This document shows, piece by piece, positions 32,716 through 42,050 of a stretch of 42,739 bases of DNA. A program made the position numbers and the translations under genes. Source of the DNA: an uncultured Dehalococcoidia bacterium (GTDB lineage: Bacteria; Chloroflexota; Dehalococcoidia; Lucifugimonadales; Australimonadaceae); contig CALGTL010000053.1 of NCBI GenBank assembly GCA_937901475.1, positions 1 to 42,739 of the forward strand. The letters run 5' to 3'. Below the pieces are notes generated by a model, which was not told where the DNA came from, did no database searches, and saw nothing but the letters and a program-made list of their open reading frames with translations. Positions within the stretch are counted from its first letter, which is position 1; every line of letters begins with the position of its first letter.

Positions 32716-33669
32716 ATGGTCTTCAGACTCTTCCGGCACAAAGAAAAAACCACAGAAGCCCTCGCTAAAACTCGCAAAGGTTGGGGCGGGGGGCTCAGCG
32801 CTTTGTTCCAGGGAGCAACTCTCTCCGATGAAGCTTTATGGGAGCAGGTCGAAGGCGCCCTCATCTCCGCCGATGTAGGCGTCAACACTTCCCTTGCATT
32901 GGTGAATCGAGTCCGCCAGCGCGTGCGCGACGAAAGCGCATTCGACGTAATCGAAATGTTCAAAGAAGAAATGGCGGTCCTTCTCGACTCCAAAGACAAA
33001 GCTGTATGGGATTGGTACGACCAAGAAAATCTTCCAGCCAAGCCCTTTGTTCTCATGGTCGTTGGTGTTAACGGTGTCGGAAAAACCACTAGCATTGCGA
33101 AACTTACCAAGCACTACCAAGAGCTTGGTAAGACGGTGATGGTCGGGGCTGGTGACACCTTTAGAGCAGCTGCGATAGAGCAAGTACAGGTTTGGGGAGA
33201 GCGGCTGAAAATCGATATCATTGCGCACCAACAAGGATCGGATCCCGGTGCTGTGGCCTACGACGCTTACCAGGCTGCGGTAGCTCGCGGAGCCGATGTT
33301 CTCATCTTCGATACGGCTGGGCGCTTACACAATAAGGGCCCGCTCATCGAGGAACTGCGTAAGGTTCGCCGGATATTCGAGCGCTTCGACGAATCGGTAC
33401 CCCACCAGACATTGCTAGTCCTAGATGCAACCACTGGCCACAACGGGCTCGAGCAGGCCAAGGTCTTCCAACAAGCGGTGGGCGTAAATGGAGTATTCCT
33501 GACCAAGCTCGACGGCACCGCAAAAGGAGGAATCGCTGTTGCAATTGCTCAAGAGCTTGACCTGCCTGTCATCTTCATCGGCACGGGGGAAGGGATAGCC
33601 GATATTTCTATGTTTGATACCGACGACTTCGTCGATGCGTTGTTCGGCGATGAACCCGCAGCGAAATAA
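32716..33669 (+). CDS. ftsY: Signal recognition particle receptor FtsY
   Basis: FtsY docks ribosome-SRP complexes at the membrane to insert proteins. The 317-residue chain is the short form without a long acidic A domain. The N domain is followed by the G domain with G1 GVNGVGKTTSIAKL near 118, the insertion-box region AGDTFRAAAIEQ, G3 DTAGRLHNK near 200, G4 TKLDGTAKGG near 273 and the closing region IGTGEGIADISMF. The RLHNK variant after DTAGR marks FtsY and not Ffh. The next gene starts three bases after the stop, so the membrane-protein genes downstream may be co-transcribed with it. Confidence 0.97.
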   Translation: MVFRLFRHKEKTTEALAKTRKGWGGGLSALFQGATLSDEALWEQVEGALISADVGVNTSLALVNRVRQRVRDESAFDVIEMFKEEMAVLLDSKDKAVWDWYDQENLPAKPFVLMVVGVNGVGKTTSIAKLTKHYQELGKTVMVGAGDTFRAAAIEQVQVWGERLKIDIIAHQQGSDPGAVAYDAYQAAVARGADVLIFDTAGRLHNKGPLIEELRKVRRIFERFDESVPHQTLLVLDATTGHNGLEQAKVFQQAVGVNGVFLTKLDGTAKGGIAVAIAQELDLPVIFIGTGEGIADISMFDTDDFVDALFGDEPAAK

Positions 33670-33672
33670 GCC

Positions 33673-36600
33673 ATGTCGATAATCGGCGACTCCTTGTTGT
33701 GGCTCTTGGTTCTCGAAATATTCGGGATTGCGGCCTTCCCTATCGCCTATCAAGCATTCTCCAAGATGCCAGACCGCGGCTGGGCGTTCAGCAAGCCTTT
33801 AGGTCTGCTCTTTGTTGGCTTCAGCACGTGGGTTCTAGGTCTCACGCACACTCTTCCTAATTCTCGATGGACAGTGCTGATAGCCCTTCTCATTACGGTT
33901 TTAATCAGTTGGGCGTCATCCCGCTCATCCCGCGATGCAATATTCGCCTTTCTGCGTCGCAATCTCAGTACAGTTATCACGACTGAGTTGCTATTCATCG
34001 CCGTATTCTTCGGTATGACTCTCTTGCGAGCGGCCGTCACATCAATTAGTGCCACTGAGCAGCCGATGGACTTCATGTTGCTAAACGCGGTAACCACGAG
34101 CCGATTCTACCCTCCGATGGACCCCTGGCTGGCTGGCGAACTCACTTCCTATTACTACCTCGGCTACATCATGATTGGCGCTGTGACCATGCTCTCAGGC
34201 ATCGCAACTCCAATTGCTTACAACCTTGGTCTGGCGACTGCCGCCGCCATGGGTGCCATCGCCGCCTTCGGAGTAACATTCAACCTCGTCCGACTCGGCC
34301 GTGGCTCGAACGACGGTGCGGTGTTCGCTGGAATCGTTGCTGCATTTCTCCTTCTGGTAGCCAGCAATTTGGTGGGGGCTCTTGAAATACTGCGGGCTGC
34401 GGGTATACAGAGCGAGGGTTTCTGGGCCGTAATCGGAATCAATGGCTTCACGGCTCCTGTTGGCGCAGCCATTTCATGGCGGCCGGATGAAACCCACCTC
34501 TGGTGGTGGCGAGCCAGCCGCGTAGTACCTCCTGCACACATCAACGAGTTCCCGTTATTCAGCTTCCTCAACGGTGATCTCCATCCTCATGTGATGTCCA
34601 TCGGCTTCGTTTTGTTGACTACTGGCGTTTCCATACAGCTCTACTTGCAGCGAGGCCTTATTCGGTTCCGCCGGAGGTTGGGTGGAATGGGTTTAATCAT
34701 CGCGTTCCTAGCACTTATAACCATCCTCTTGTCAGTCGTGCTAGGTGTGAATTCCCTTTGGCTGCTGCCGCTGTTAGCAATCGCTTCAACATCACTCCTT
34801 GGACCTATGTGGCCCTTGGGAGTGACCGTGCTCATCTCAACCGGCGCATTGGGAGCTATGAATTTATGGGATTTACCTTTGGGTATAGCGCTAGTCATTG
34901 GCGCCATTCTGCTGGGGGCCGCTCGTAATGAACGCTCCTTCGGGTACGGCTCTGCAGTAGGAATCTCAGGATCTCGCGTAATCGCAGGCGTCCCGAACGA
35001 ATCGACACTCCAACCGGGGTGCGGGGCTGCCATCCTGTACGTGAACAACGACGGCAAATGGGAAAAAGAAGCCACGCTACGCCACATCTCTAACGCGCCG
35101 TACGCCAGATTCGGGTCGTCCGTGGGCATCCATCGAGATATCGCGGTCGTTGGTGCACCTGGTACCGAATCAGCGCTCGTCTACCGTCAAGTGAATGAGC
35201 ACTGGGTTCATTGCAGTACTCTTCGGTTGCCAGACGGGCAACACGCCCAAGGCTTCGGGAAAAGTGTTGCAGTCCACGGTGAAGTGGTGGCTGTTGGCGC
35301 AGACGGATTGGTATTCGTATTTAGCTGTGTCGCCAAGACCTGTGGGCTTATCGCAAAGCTAGCTTCACCTATTTACCAGTCTGGTTTCGGTCATGCCATC
35401 AGCTTGTGGGAGGATTCATTGATTGTAGGGGCTCCGGGAGCGAGTGCTGCGTTCACCTATCGTCAGAGTTCCCAGGGCTGGAATCTAGAGCAGCGCCTAG
35501 ATGGCCCCAGCCATTTCGGGAGGTCCATTTCCGCAGGCGAAGGACGGATCGCAATCGGTGCCTACGAAAGTGCCACCATCTATCGATTTTTGCTCAGTGG
35601 TTGGCAGATTGAAGAGAGATTAACTCCGGAGCTAGGAGATGCCGGATTCGGATCATCCGTTGCCATCCAACGATGGTTCTTAGCTGTGGGTGCTCAGGGC
35701 AGAGAAGATGCCCGTCGAACCGGATCCGTTTCAATTTATAAAACGAACGGAGAAAAATGGGAGATTCAGAACCGCCTGAGCCCTCAAGGCCTGGCCGCCG
35801 ATTCATCCTTCGGTAGCGCGTTGGCCCTATCAGAAAATTCCGTGATAGTAGGCGCAGCGGGCCGGGGTCATGGCGCGAGTTATCTATTCAACCGCGCTCT
35901 AGATCAGTGGAGTCTCAGCAAGCGATTCGCTTCGCAGTGGCGACTCGGCCCCAGCATCGCAAGCTCCGGCCTGCTTGTTATAGCCGCAATTCTTGCATTC
36001 ATTCCATTTTTCACCAATTTCGACAGCAATACCGGCGGGGTAGCGCCTCTTTTGAGTCTACAAACTCGCCCGCTCCATCTCGTACTGTTATGGGGCGTAC
36101 CGGGTCTCTTACTTCTACCTTTGCTAGCCATTGCACTTAAACAAGTCTTCATCGCTGGGAATTGGAGCACAAAGCGCATCGGAATTGCCTTCTTCGGAGG
36201 GTTCTCTCCAATCGCGTTATGGCTCCAGCCCCTCTGGGGGGTGCCGGTATTAGCCATTTTCGTGCTCATGTTCGCGTTGCATCAAGCCGGTTACCGCATG
36301 GCCCGCGCTGACGAAACAACCTTCGCATATAACCCTAAAGCCACTCTCGTTGTTGGTGGCACCATCATCGTCGTAGGTCTACTGTGGGATGCAATCAGGA
36401 ATGTCGAGCGAGGGATTAGCGGAGAGCTTTTAGCCGTAGATCGGCTGCTGGTGACCGTGCCCATGGCACTGGTAGTTTCGCTCGCAATATACGGCGCATG
36501 GACGATTGCCCATCGGGACTCCGAAGCACTACGAACTGCACATGACCCAGCCACTGCCAAAACCACCGGTGATGCTATGGCACCTGCGCTGGGGCTACTC

Positions 36601-37380
36601 GCTGTCGCGGCGGCTCTCGTTATGGGGGTGGAGCTATTCCATGTGGTCGATATTTTCAGTGGAGACTATCGGCGCATTAATACCATGTTCAAGCTGCATT
36701 ACCAAGCGTGGCAGCTATTCGCTGTTCTTGGAGGATTCGCGGTCTGGTTCGTCACAACCCGCTGGAACAAGAACGTTCTAAGCGGCCGCATCGGTGTAAC
36801 CGTGTGGGCAGCGCTCCTAGTGCTTGCGCTTAGTGCCGTTAGTTACTACCCTCTGGCAGCTATCACCAGTCGATCGGAAGGCACTAGTGCTCTCAATCTC
36901 GACGGCCAAAGCCATGTCAAGCGAAGCGCACCTGCTGAGTATGCCGCTATTCAGTGGATTCGTGAAAACCTCCCGCGCAATGCGGTAGTCGTGGAAGCCG
37001 CAGTGGTGCCCTGCGCCAACGAAGTGAATGGCTGCCACTCCTACACAGACGCTGCTCGAATATCGAGCAGCACAGGCAGACCCACCATCATCGGCTGGTT
37101 AGGCCATGAACGTCAGTGGCGGCGAAACTCGATGCATGCAGAACTAGACCAGCGACTCAGCGACGTTCGCCTTATTTTTCAGACGATTGACGCTCACGAA
37201 GCTGCCGGGCTATTAGCGCGCTACGGGGCCGACTACGTCATCGTGGGTGCCCGCGAGCGAAATGCCTATGGCACCCAAGGAGTGGCTAAATTCTCCGAGT
37301 TCGCGACCCCCGTCTTCTCCGACCTGAGCACAGGACAAGGCGTCGTTATCTATAAAATAACCAAGGGCGCACTCCTATGA
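33673..37380 (+). CDS. DUF2298 (YYY) membrane protein with inserted seven-repeat beta-propeller
   Basis: This 1235-residue protein is a member of the Chloroflexota/archaeal YYY family (DUF2298). The membrane part contains FPIAYQAFSKMPDRGW, MDPWLAGELTSYYYLGY, DLHPHVMS and NLWDLP, all family marks. The C-terminal soluble part ends the fold with WIRENLP and GWLGHERQWRR, typical of such glycosyltransferase-like proteins. Between two membrane helices, at residues about 419-750, lie seven FG-GAP-like repeats of about 45 residues, each with an 'FGxSVAxxxxxxVVGAPG' core. Most relatives have a short loop there. Role: probably envelope glycan transfer or assembly, judged from the neighbours. Start ATG is three bases after ftsY; the 3' end overlaps the next gene by four bases. 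Confidence 0.9.
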   Translation: MSIIGDSLLWLLVLEIFGIAAFPIAYQAFSKMPDRGWAFSKPLGLLFVGFSTWVLGLTHTLPNSRWTVLIALLITVLISWASSRSSRDAIFAFLRRNLSTVITTELLFIAVFFGMTLLRAAVTSISATEQPMDFMLLNAVTTSRFYPPMDPWLAGELTSYYYLGYIMIGAVTMLSGIATPIAYNLGLATAAAMGAIAAFGVTFNLVRLGRGSNDGAVFAGIVAAFLLLVASNLVGALEILRAAGIQSEGFWAVIGINGFTAPVGAAISWRPDETHLWWWRASRVVPPAHINEFPLFSFLNGDLHPHVMSIGFVLLTTGVSIQLYLQRGLIRFRRRLGGMGLIIAFLALITILLSVVLGVNSLWLLPLLAIASTSLLGPMWPLGVTVLISTGALGAMNLWDLPLGIALVIGAILLGAARNERSFGYGSAVGISGSRVIAGVPNESTLQPGCGAAILYVNNDGKWEKEATLRHISNAPYARFGSSVGIHRDIAVVGAPGTESALVYRQVNEHWVHCSTLRLPDGQHAQGFGKSVAVHGEVVAVGADGLVFVFSCVAKTCGLIAKLASPIYQSGFGHAISLWEDSLIVGAPGASAAFTYRQSSQGWNLEQRLDGPSHFGRSISAGEGRIAIGAYESATIYRFLLSGWQIEERLTPELGDAGFGSSVAIQRWFLAVGAQGREDARRTGSVSIYKTNGEKWEIQNRLSPQGLAADSSFGSALALSENSVIVGAAGRGHGASYLFNRALDQWSLSKRFASQWRLGPSIASSGLLVIAAILAFIPFFTNFDSNTGGVAPLLSLQTRPLHLVLLWGVPGLLLLPLLAIALKQVFIAGNWSTKRIGIAFFGGFSPIALWLQPLWGVPVLAIFVLMFALHQAGYRMARADETTFAYNPKATLVVGGTIIVVGLLWDAIRNVERGISGELLAVDRLLVTVPMALVVSLAIYGAWTIAHRDSEALRTAHDPATAKTTGDAMAPALGLLAVAAALVMGVELFHVVDIFSGDYRRINTMFKLHYQAWQLFAVLGGFAVWFVTTRWNKNVLSGRIGVTVWAALLVLALSAVSYYPLAAITSRSEGTSALNLDGQSHVKRSAPAEYAAIQWIRENLPRNAVVVEAAVVPCANEVNGCHSYTDAARISSSTGRPTIIGWLGHERQWRRNSMHAELDQRLSDVRLIFQTIDAHEAAGLLARYGADYVIVGARERNAYGTQGVAKFSEFATPVFSDLSTGQGVVIYKITKGALL
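34927..35940 (+). other. FG-GAP-like seven-bladed propeller insert in DUF2298 protein
   Basis: This is the DNA for the propeller domain. Repeat cores are FGYGSAVGI, FGSSVGIHR, FGKSVAVHG, FGHAISLWE, FGRSISAGE, FGSSVAIQR and FGSALALSE, each followed within about ten residues by a [VI]xG[AV] strand and then an aromatic-rich strand ending near W. Seven units fit a closed propeller. The flanking helices are LGIALVIGAILLGAAR before and LLVIAAILAFIPFF after. Confidence 0.85.
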
Positions 37381-39605
37381 CCATTGACTGGGTACGAGTC
37401 AAAACCCACCACTACTTTGATGAAGCAAAACGAACGTTGCCCCGACCAACCACCCCGGGGGCCATAGGTTGGCTTTGGTTAGCTATCATCCTGATTGCGC
37501 TGGTCACACGCACGTGGGACCTAGGCGGGCGCGCGCTGCACTATGACGAAATACTCCACGCGTGGTATTCCTGGCGATTTGCTGAAGGCATGGGCTACGA
37601 CCACACGCCACTAACTCACGGCCCATTCCTATTCCATGGAGCAGCGGCCATGATGGCCATCTTCGGCTCCAGCGACGTAACCGTCCGCTTATTGCCTGCT
37701 CTATTCGGTACTGCCCTCGTCGCCATGCCGTACTTACTACGTCGGCAAATGGGGGTGCCAGGGGCTCTCGCCACGTCCGTATTCCTAACCGTATCTCCCT
37801 CGCTGCTGTACTTCAGTCGGTTTATCCGAAACGACATCTTCATGGCTGTTTGGGCACTCGGGCTCTTCATAATTCTCTGGCATTACCTTGAGCGCCCAAG
37901 AAGCAGCCTCCTAGTGGCGTGGGCTGCCATCTGGGCGCTCGCGTACACCACAAAGGAATCCGCATTCCTCCTAGCAGGTTCGTTCGGTTTATTCCTCATC
38001 ATGCTCACGCTTCCCGATCTTTGGAGATGGGCGAAAGGCTCGATGCGTCTCGATGCTATAAGGCCGGCGGGGGACCTGCTCATAGTACTTGGCACGCTCT
38101 CGCTACCTATGTGGGCACCGTTTGTGGGGTTCTTTCAGCGATTTGTCGGCATCACTTTGGTGAATGCCGACCCAAACGACCCTCGCATTGCTAGCGGGGA
38201 AGTTATCCGTGCTGCCGTAGAAACAGGCGCACCCGCAGGTGGCGCGCTGTACATTGCGCTCTTCCTCGTATTTGTACTCGTTGGTATATCCATAACCCTA
38301 GGCTTGATATGGGACAAACGTCGTTGGCCGTGGCTCGCAGCGTTATTCATAGGCGTCACGCTGCCCCTTTTCACCAGTATGTTTACCAATGGTACTGGCT
38401 TCTTCACTGGGTACTGGGGGTCGTTAGGCTACTGGATTGCCCAACATGCCGTGGAGCGCGCCGGCCAACCCTTGTACTACTACGCCATCGGGTTATCAAT
38501 ATATGAATTCCTTGTAGTTGGCCCCTCGCTAATCGGCGGGTTATTCCTGTTTTTCAAAGGTACTCTATTCGACCGAGCCACCGTGAGCTGGGCCGCTATC
38601 ACGTTCGGCTTGTTCAGCCTCGCTGGCGAGCGCATGCCATGGCTACTAGTGGGCATAACACTACCGATGACCCTAATCGCAGGCCGCACCGTGGGCCTGA
38701 TGATTGGGCATATAAAAGGTAGCCGGTACGCACCGGCAGGAATATTTGGCGGTCTCGGGCTGATGCTGGCCGTACCATTCATGCTTCTCCAGACCCTTCG
38801 CGCTGATGACGTCACATCCAACGTCTCCTTTTGGATGACTATTGCCCTCGCCGTGATTGTCGTCGCAGGCACTCTCGTCTTAGTACTCCAGCTCCGGGTG
38901 AATCCTGCGGTCAAAGCGGCTGCTAACGCCCTTAGCACATTAAGCCCTGAACGACACTCCACCATCCTGGCAGCAGTCATGCTTGGTGGGATGGTCACCT
39001 TACTAGGATTCACGATTTTCATCGGCTGGCGAGCCACTTACCCATACTCGGGATTGGAGCGCCCAACAGAGCTCCTTGTATACTCACAAACCGGGCAAGA
39101 GACCAAGTACGCCTCTGAATGCATCAACCACATTGCGGATAAGACTGGCCTCGGCAAGGACGGCCTTCGCCTTCTCATAGGCGAGTCCGACAACTTCGCA
39201 TGGCAGTGGCGATGGTATGCCCGCGACTACAAGAACACCGAGTATCTTTTTATTAAAGACAACCCCCCCGAGGAACCCCTTAATGCTGACGTTGTACTGG
39301 TCAGCAAGTCTGTCCAGGGCAGCCTAGCCACCGCCCTAGAGGGTTACACGGAGGCTGGTGATATCAGTCATCTCTGGTGGTTTCCCAACACCGCATACAG
39401 CAATATATCTTTCACTTCTTTGTTAACGGATTTACAGCGACCCGAAAGCTGGAGGATAGCGACCGATTATTTCCTTGACCGTAATTACGAAGGGAATATG
39501 TATCAATCCCATGGGGTAATTTTCCTCGCTGACCGCCATTCCGCTTTTGCTGAAGGCTGCACTAGCCTAAGGGCCACTCCTTCTGAGGGTAGTGGGGCCG
39601 GCTGA
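37377..39605 (+). CDS. Agl23/GT39-like membrane glycosyltransferase
   Basis: This 742-residue membrane protein resembles the TIGR03663 family (flippase activity-associated protein Agl23) within the GT-C/GT39 fold. The acidic first-loop motif HYDEILHAWYSWRFAEG near residue 58, DHTPLTHGPFLFHG near 81 and SRFIRNDIFMAVWALG near 143 are typical. FTGYWGSLGYWIAQH near 343 is another family mark. Members transfer sugars from lipid-linked donors on the outer face of the membrane. The gene starts inside the last codons of the DUF2298 gene (ATGA overlap), so they are translationally coupled and probably act together. The last 150 residues form a soluble domain. Confidence 0.88.
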   Translation: MTIDWVRVKTHHYFDEAKRTLPRPTTPGAIGWLWLAIILIALVTRTWDLGGRALHYDEILHAWYSWRFAEGMGYDHTPLTHGPFLFHGAAAMMAIFGSSDVTVRLLPALFGTALVAMPYLLRRQMGVPGALATSVFLTVSPSLLYFSRFIRNDIFMAVWALGLFIILWHYLERPRSSLLVAWAAIWALAYTTKESAFLLAGSFGLFLIMLTLPDLWRWAKGSMRLDAIRPAGDLLIVLGTLSLPMWAPFVGFFQRFVGITLVNADPNDPRIASGEVIRAAVETGAPAGGALYIALFLVFVLVGISITLGLIWDKRRWPWLAALFIGVTLPLFTSMFTNGTGFFTGYWGSLGYWIAQHAVERAGQPLYYYAIGLSIYEFLVVGPSLIGGLFLFFKGTLFDRATVSWAAITFGLFSLAGERMPWLLVGITLPMTLIAGRTVGLMIGHIKGSRYAPAGIFGGLGLMLAVPFMLLQTLRADDVTSNVSFWMTIALAVIVVAGTLVLVLQLRVNPAVKAAANALSTLSPERHSTILAAVMLGGMVTLLGFTIFIGWRATYPYSGLERPTELLVYSQTGQETKYASECINHIADKTGLGKDGLRLLIGESDNFAWQWRWYARDYKNTEYLFIKDNPPEEPLNADVVLVSKSVQGSLATALEGYTEAGDISHLWWFPNTAYSNISFTSLLTDLQRPESWRIATDYFLDRNYEGNMYQSHGVIFLADRHSAFAEGCTSLRATPSEGSGAG

Positions 39606-39651
39606 TACACTTGATGGGTTTACCAGCGGAGCCGAGTCAGCGGAGGTCACG

Positions 39652-40719
39652 TTGTTCACCAACGTTAGGTTCTGGATAGGGGCCGCCATCACGGCGGTCT
39701 TTCTTGGGCTGCTGGTCCTTCGGTTCGACTTCGATGAGATGCGCGAATCCTTGGCGAGTGCCAATTACGTCTACCTCATCCCCGCCGTCGGTGTTTACTA
39801 TGTCTCGCTTTACTTGCGGTCGTTCCGCTGGAGTTACGTACTACGCCCCTTTGCCTCAACCCGGACGAATCGACTCTTCCCTGTCGTCATGGTTGGCTAT
39901 ACGGCTAATAACGTACTACCTATGCGCATCGGAGAGTTAGTTCGAAGCTACTACCTGTCGACCCGCGAGCCCGTGCGAGGCTCCACCGCCTTGGCCACCA
40001 TCCTTATCGAGCGAGTGTTCGACGGCCTGACGCTCCTCTTCTTCCTAGCGATTAGTACATTGTTTCTTCCGGTAAGCGGCCTCACTGAACGGATCAGTGA
40101 GAACGTCGACTTACCGTTCGGCATTGAACCCTCAGGCGCTCTCGTAGGAGCGGTCGTAATTACCCCGTTTATCGGCGTACTAACGATGATGGTGATGGCT
40201 GCCTTATACCCTGCAGCTTTCATCCGATGGGCAGGCCGCTTCACCACTCTCGCACCTGAGAAATATCGGGCCTCCGCGCTCGGCCTAGTCGTGCGCTTCA
40301 TAGGAGGGTTCGAAGGATTGCAGCGTCCGAGTCGAGTGGTCTCTGTTTTCCTTCTCTCGGCACCAATTTGGTTAGCTGAAGCCACCATGTACTACATCGT
40401 AGCGCTCGGTTTCAACCTGCAGGCTGAGTTCGATACCGTCGCGCTGATGGTAATAGCAATGCTCGTGGTCACCTCGGTTTCTAATCTCGCCACATCAATC
40501 CCGTCATCCCAAGGCTCCGTCGGACCATTCGAATTCTTCGCTGCGCTGTCACTGGCGTTTCTTGGGGTCTCGACCGGCCTCGCCTTCGCCTACGCCGTCA
40601 TCCTTCACTTAGCTTTGCTATTGCCGGTCATCGCCACGGGGTTCCTCCATCTTGCGTTACGCAATGTCAGACTTTCAGATCTCACGCGCCGCCGCCTCGC
40701 GGACGCCCCGGAGGAATAA
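39652..40719 (+). CDS. Flippase-like (UPF0104/AglD-type) membrane protein
   Basis: This 355-residue protein has about eight membrane segments and belongs to the lysylphosphatidylglycerol-synthase-like/AglD flippase-domain family (UPF0104). SLYLRSFRWSYVLRPF near residue 44 and NNVLPMRIGELVRSYYLSTRE near 84 with ATILIERVFDGL near 108 are the family motifs, and SIPSSQGSVGPFEFF closes the fold. It probably helps move or attach lipid-linked sugars. The track start is GTG at 39592, overlapping the previous gene. TTG at 39652 has GGAGG four to five bases upstream and begins just before the first helix, so I prefer it, though the GTG cannot be excluded. Confidence 0.85.
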   Translation: MFTNVRFWIGAAITAVFLGLLVLRFDFDEMRESLASANYVYLIPAVGVYYVSLYLRSFRWSYVLRPFASTRTNRLFPVVMVGYTANNVLPMRIGELVRSYYLSTREPVRGSTALATILIERVFDGLTLLFFLAISTLFLPVSGLTERISENVDLPFGIEPSGALVGAVVITPFIGVLTMMVMAALYPAAFIRWAGRFTTLAPEKYRASALGLVVRFIGGFEGLQRPSRVVSVFLLSAPIWLAEATMYYIVALGFNLQAEFDTVALMVIAMLVVTSVSNLATSIPSSQGSVGPFEFFAALSLAFLGVSTGLAFAYAVILHLALLLPVIATGFLHLALRNVRLSDLTRRRLADAPEE

Positions 40720-40721
40720 TC

Positions 40722-42050
40722 ATGAAGATTGGCATTATCGGCGGCGGGGCTGCAGGGCTAGCAGCCGCTTATGAATTAGGGCTCCGCGGGCACACAGCGG
40801 AAGTCTTCGAAGGCGCGCCTTTCCTTGGAGGCCAGGCCTCGACCTTCGATGTCGGCGGCACCCCGATTGAGAAGGGCTACCACCATCTCTTTCGCAGCGA
40901 CACTGCGATGATTAACTTAACAGAAGAGCTAGGCATAGGTCACCAGATCAGATGGATCGATTCCAACGTGGGGTACTTTGTCGCCAACCGGTTGTGGAAG
41001 TTCACTTCGCCACTGGACCTCCTACGCTTCAGTCCCCTCCCGCTGGTTGACCGGATCAAATTAGGCCTAATGACTCTTCTACTTCAGCGGCGCAAAGAAT
41101 GGCACTCGCTCGAACAGGTCACGGCAACTACATGGCTGAAGAAGCACGCAGGGCGAAAAGGCTACGAGGTGATTTTCGAGCCCATGTTGCGAGGAAAATT
41201 CGGCGATTACCACGACCGCATCGCGATGTCTTGGCTTTGGAACAAATTCGCACTCAGAACAGCCTCACGCGGCAAAGGCCTGCTCGGGCGATTTAAAGAG
41301 CAGCTCGGCTACCCCATAGGATCATTCGCTGAGATATTCGATGCCTTGGCAGAGCGCATCCGGGTCCAAGGTGGTCAGGTACACATCGGTGCCAAAGTCC
41401 AGGCAACCATTGTCGAAGATGGCAGATGCGTCGGGCTGACCGTCGCGGTCGACGGTGGTCCTCTGGAAGCGCGAAACTATGATGCTGTGCTTTCCACCGT
41501 GCCGTCGTACATCATGCCGCACATCGCGACCGACTTGCCGAAGTCCTACGTCGACCACCTCACAGACAAAACCTATCTCGCAGCAGTGCTTGTCATTCTC
41601 GTACTAGATAGGCCTTTGAGTCGCCATTACTGGACCTACGTCGGTGATCGCTCGATTCCATTCCTCGGTATCATCGAACACACGAATTTCATCGCCGCTG
41701 AAAACTATGGTGGGGGGCACATCGTTTACCTAACGAACTATCTGGCGCGCGATTCGCAGATGTACCAGATGAGCGCCGAAGAGTTGTACCACGAATACCT
41801 TCCTCATCTAGCACGGATCAACCCGGCATTCAACGAATCCTGGGTGAGGGAGTACCATCACCACAAAGTAGACGCTGCCCAACCGATCGTAACCCCCGGC
41901 TACGCGGAAACCATACCCGACCACCGCACGCCCATAGCAGGGCTATACCTCGCCAACACTACGCAGATATACCCCGAAGACCGCGGCACTAACTACTCGG
42001 TCCGCATGGGTCGCCAAGTCGCCGCACTGATAGACGAGGACGTCACCTAG
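40722..42050 (+). CDS. FAD-dependent oxidoreductase (amine-oxidase/protoporphyrinogen-oxidase fold)
   Basis: This 442-residue flavoprotein has an N-terminal FAD-binding Rossmann motif IGIIGGGAAGLAAAYELGLRGH, followed by FEGAPFLGGQASTF with the second ribose-phosphate site. EKGYHHLFRSD near residue 48 and the C-terminal LYLANTTQIYPEDRGTNYSVRMG are typical of a group of NAD(P)/FAD proteins found in polysaccharide and carotenoid loci. It could oxidise a lipid or isoprenoid carrier or a sugar nucleotide; the substrate is unknown. GGAGG is just before the ATG, two bases after the flippase-like gene. It is the last gene of the plus-strand envelope block; its stop overlaps the convergent MFS stop by three bases. 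Confidence 0.87.
   Translation: MKIGIIGGGAAGLAAAYELGLRGHTAEVFEGAPFLGGQASTFDVGGTPIEKGYHHLFRSDTAMINLTEELGIGHQIRWIDSNVGYFVANRLWKFTSPLDLLRFSPLPLVDRIKLGLMTLLLQRRKEWHSLEQVTATTWLKKHAGRKGYEVIFEPMLRGKFGDYHDRIAMSWLWNKFALRTASRGKGLLGRFKEQLGYPIGSFAEIFDALAERIRVQGGQVHIGAKVQATIVEDGRCVGLTVAVDGGPLEARNYDAVLSTVPSYIMPHIATDLPKSYVDHLTDKTYLAAVLVILVLDRPLSRHYWTYVGDRSIPFLGIIEHTNFIAAENYGGGHIVYLTNYLARDSQMYQMSAEELYHEYLPHLARINPAFNESWVREYHHHKVDAAQPIVTPGYAETIPDHRTPIAGLYLANTTQIYPEDRGTNYSVRMGRQVAALIDEDVT

Noticed and set aside
32511-33110. 199-residue ORF antisense to rnc/ftsY
   Set aside because: Overlaps two certain genes and has low-complexity Ser/Arg-rich composition.
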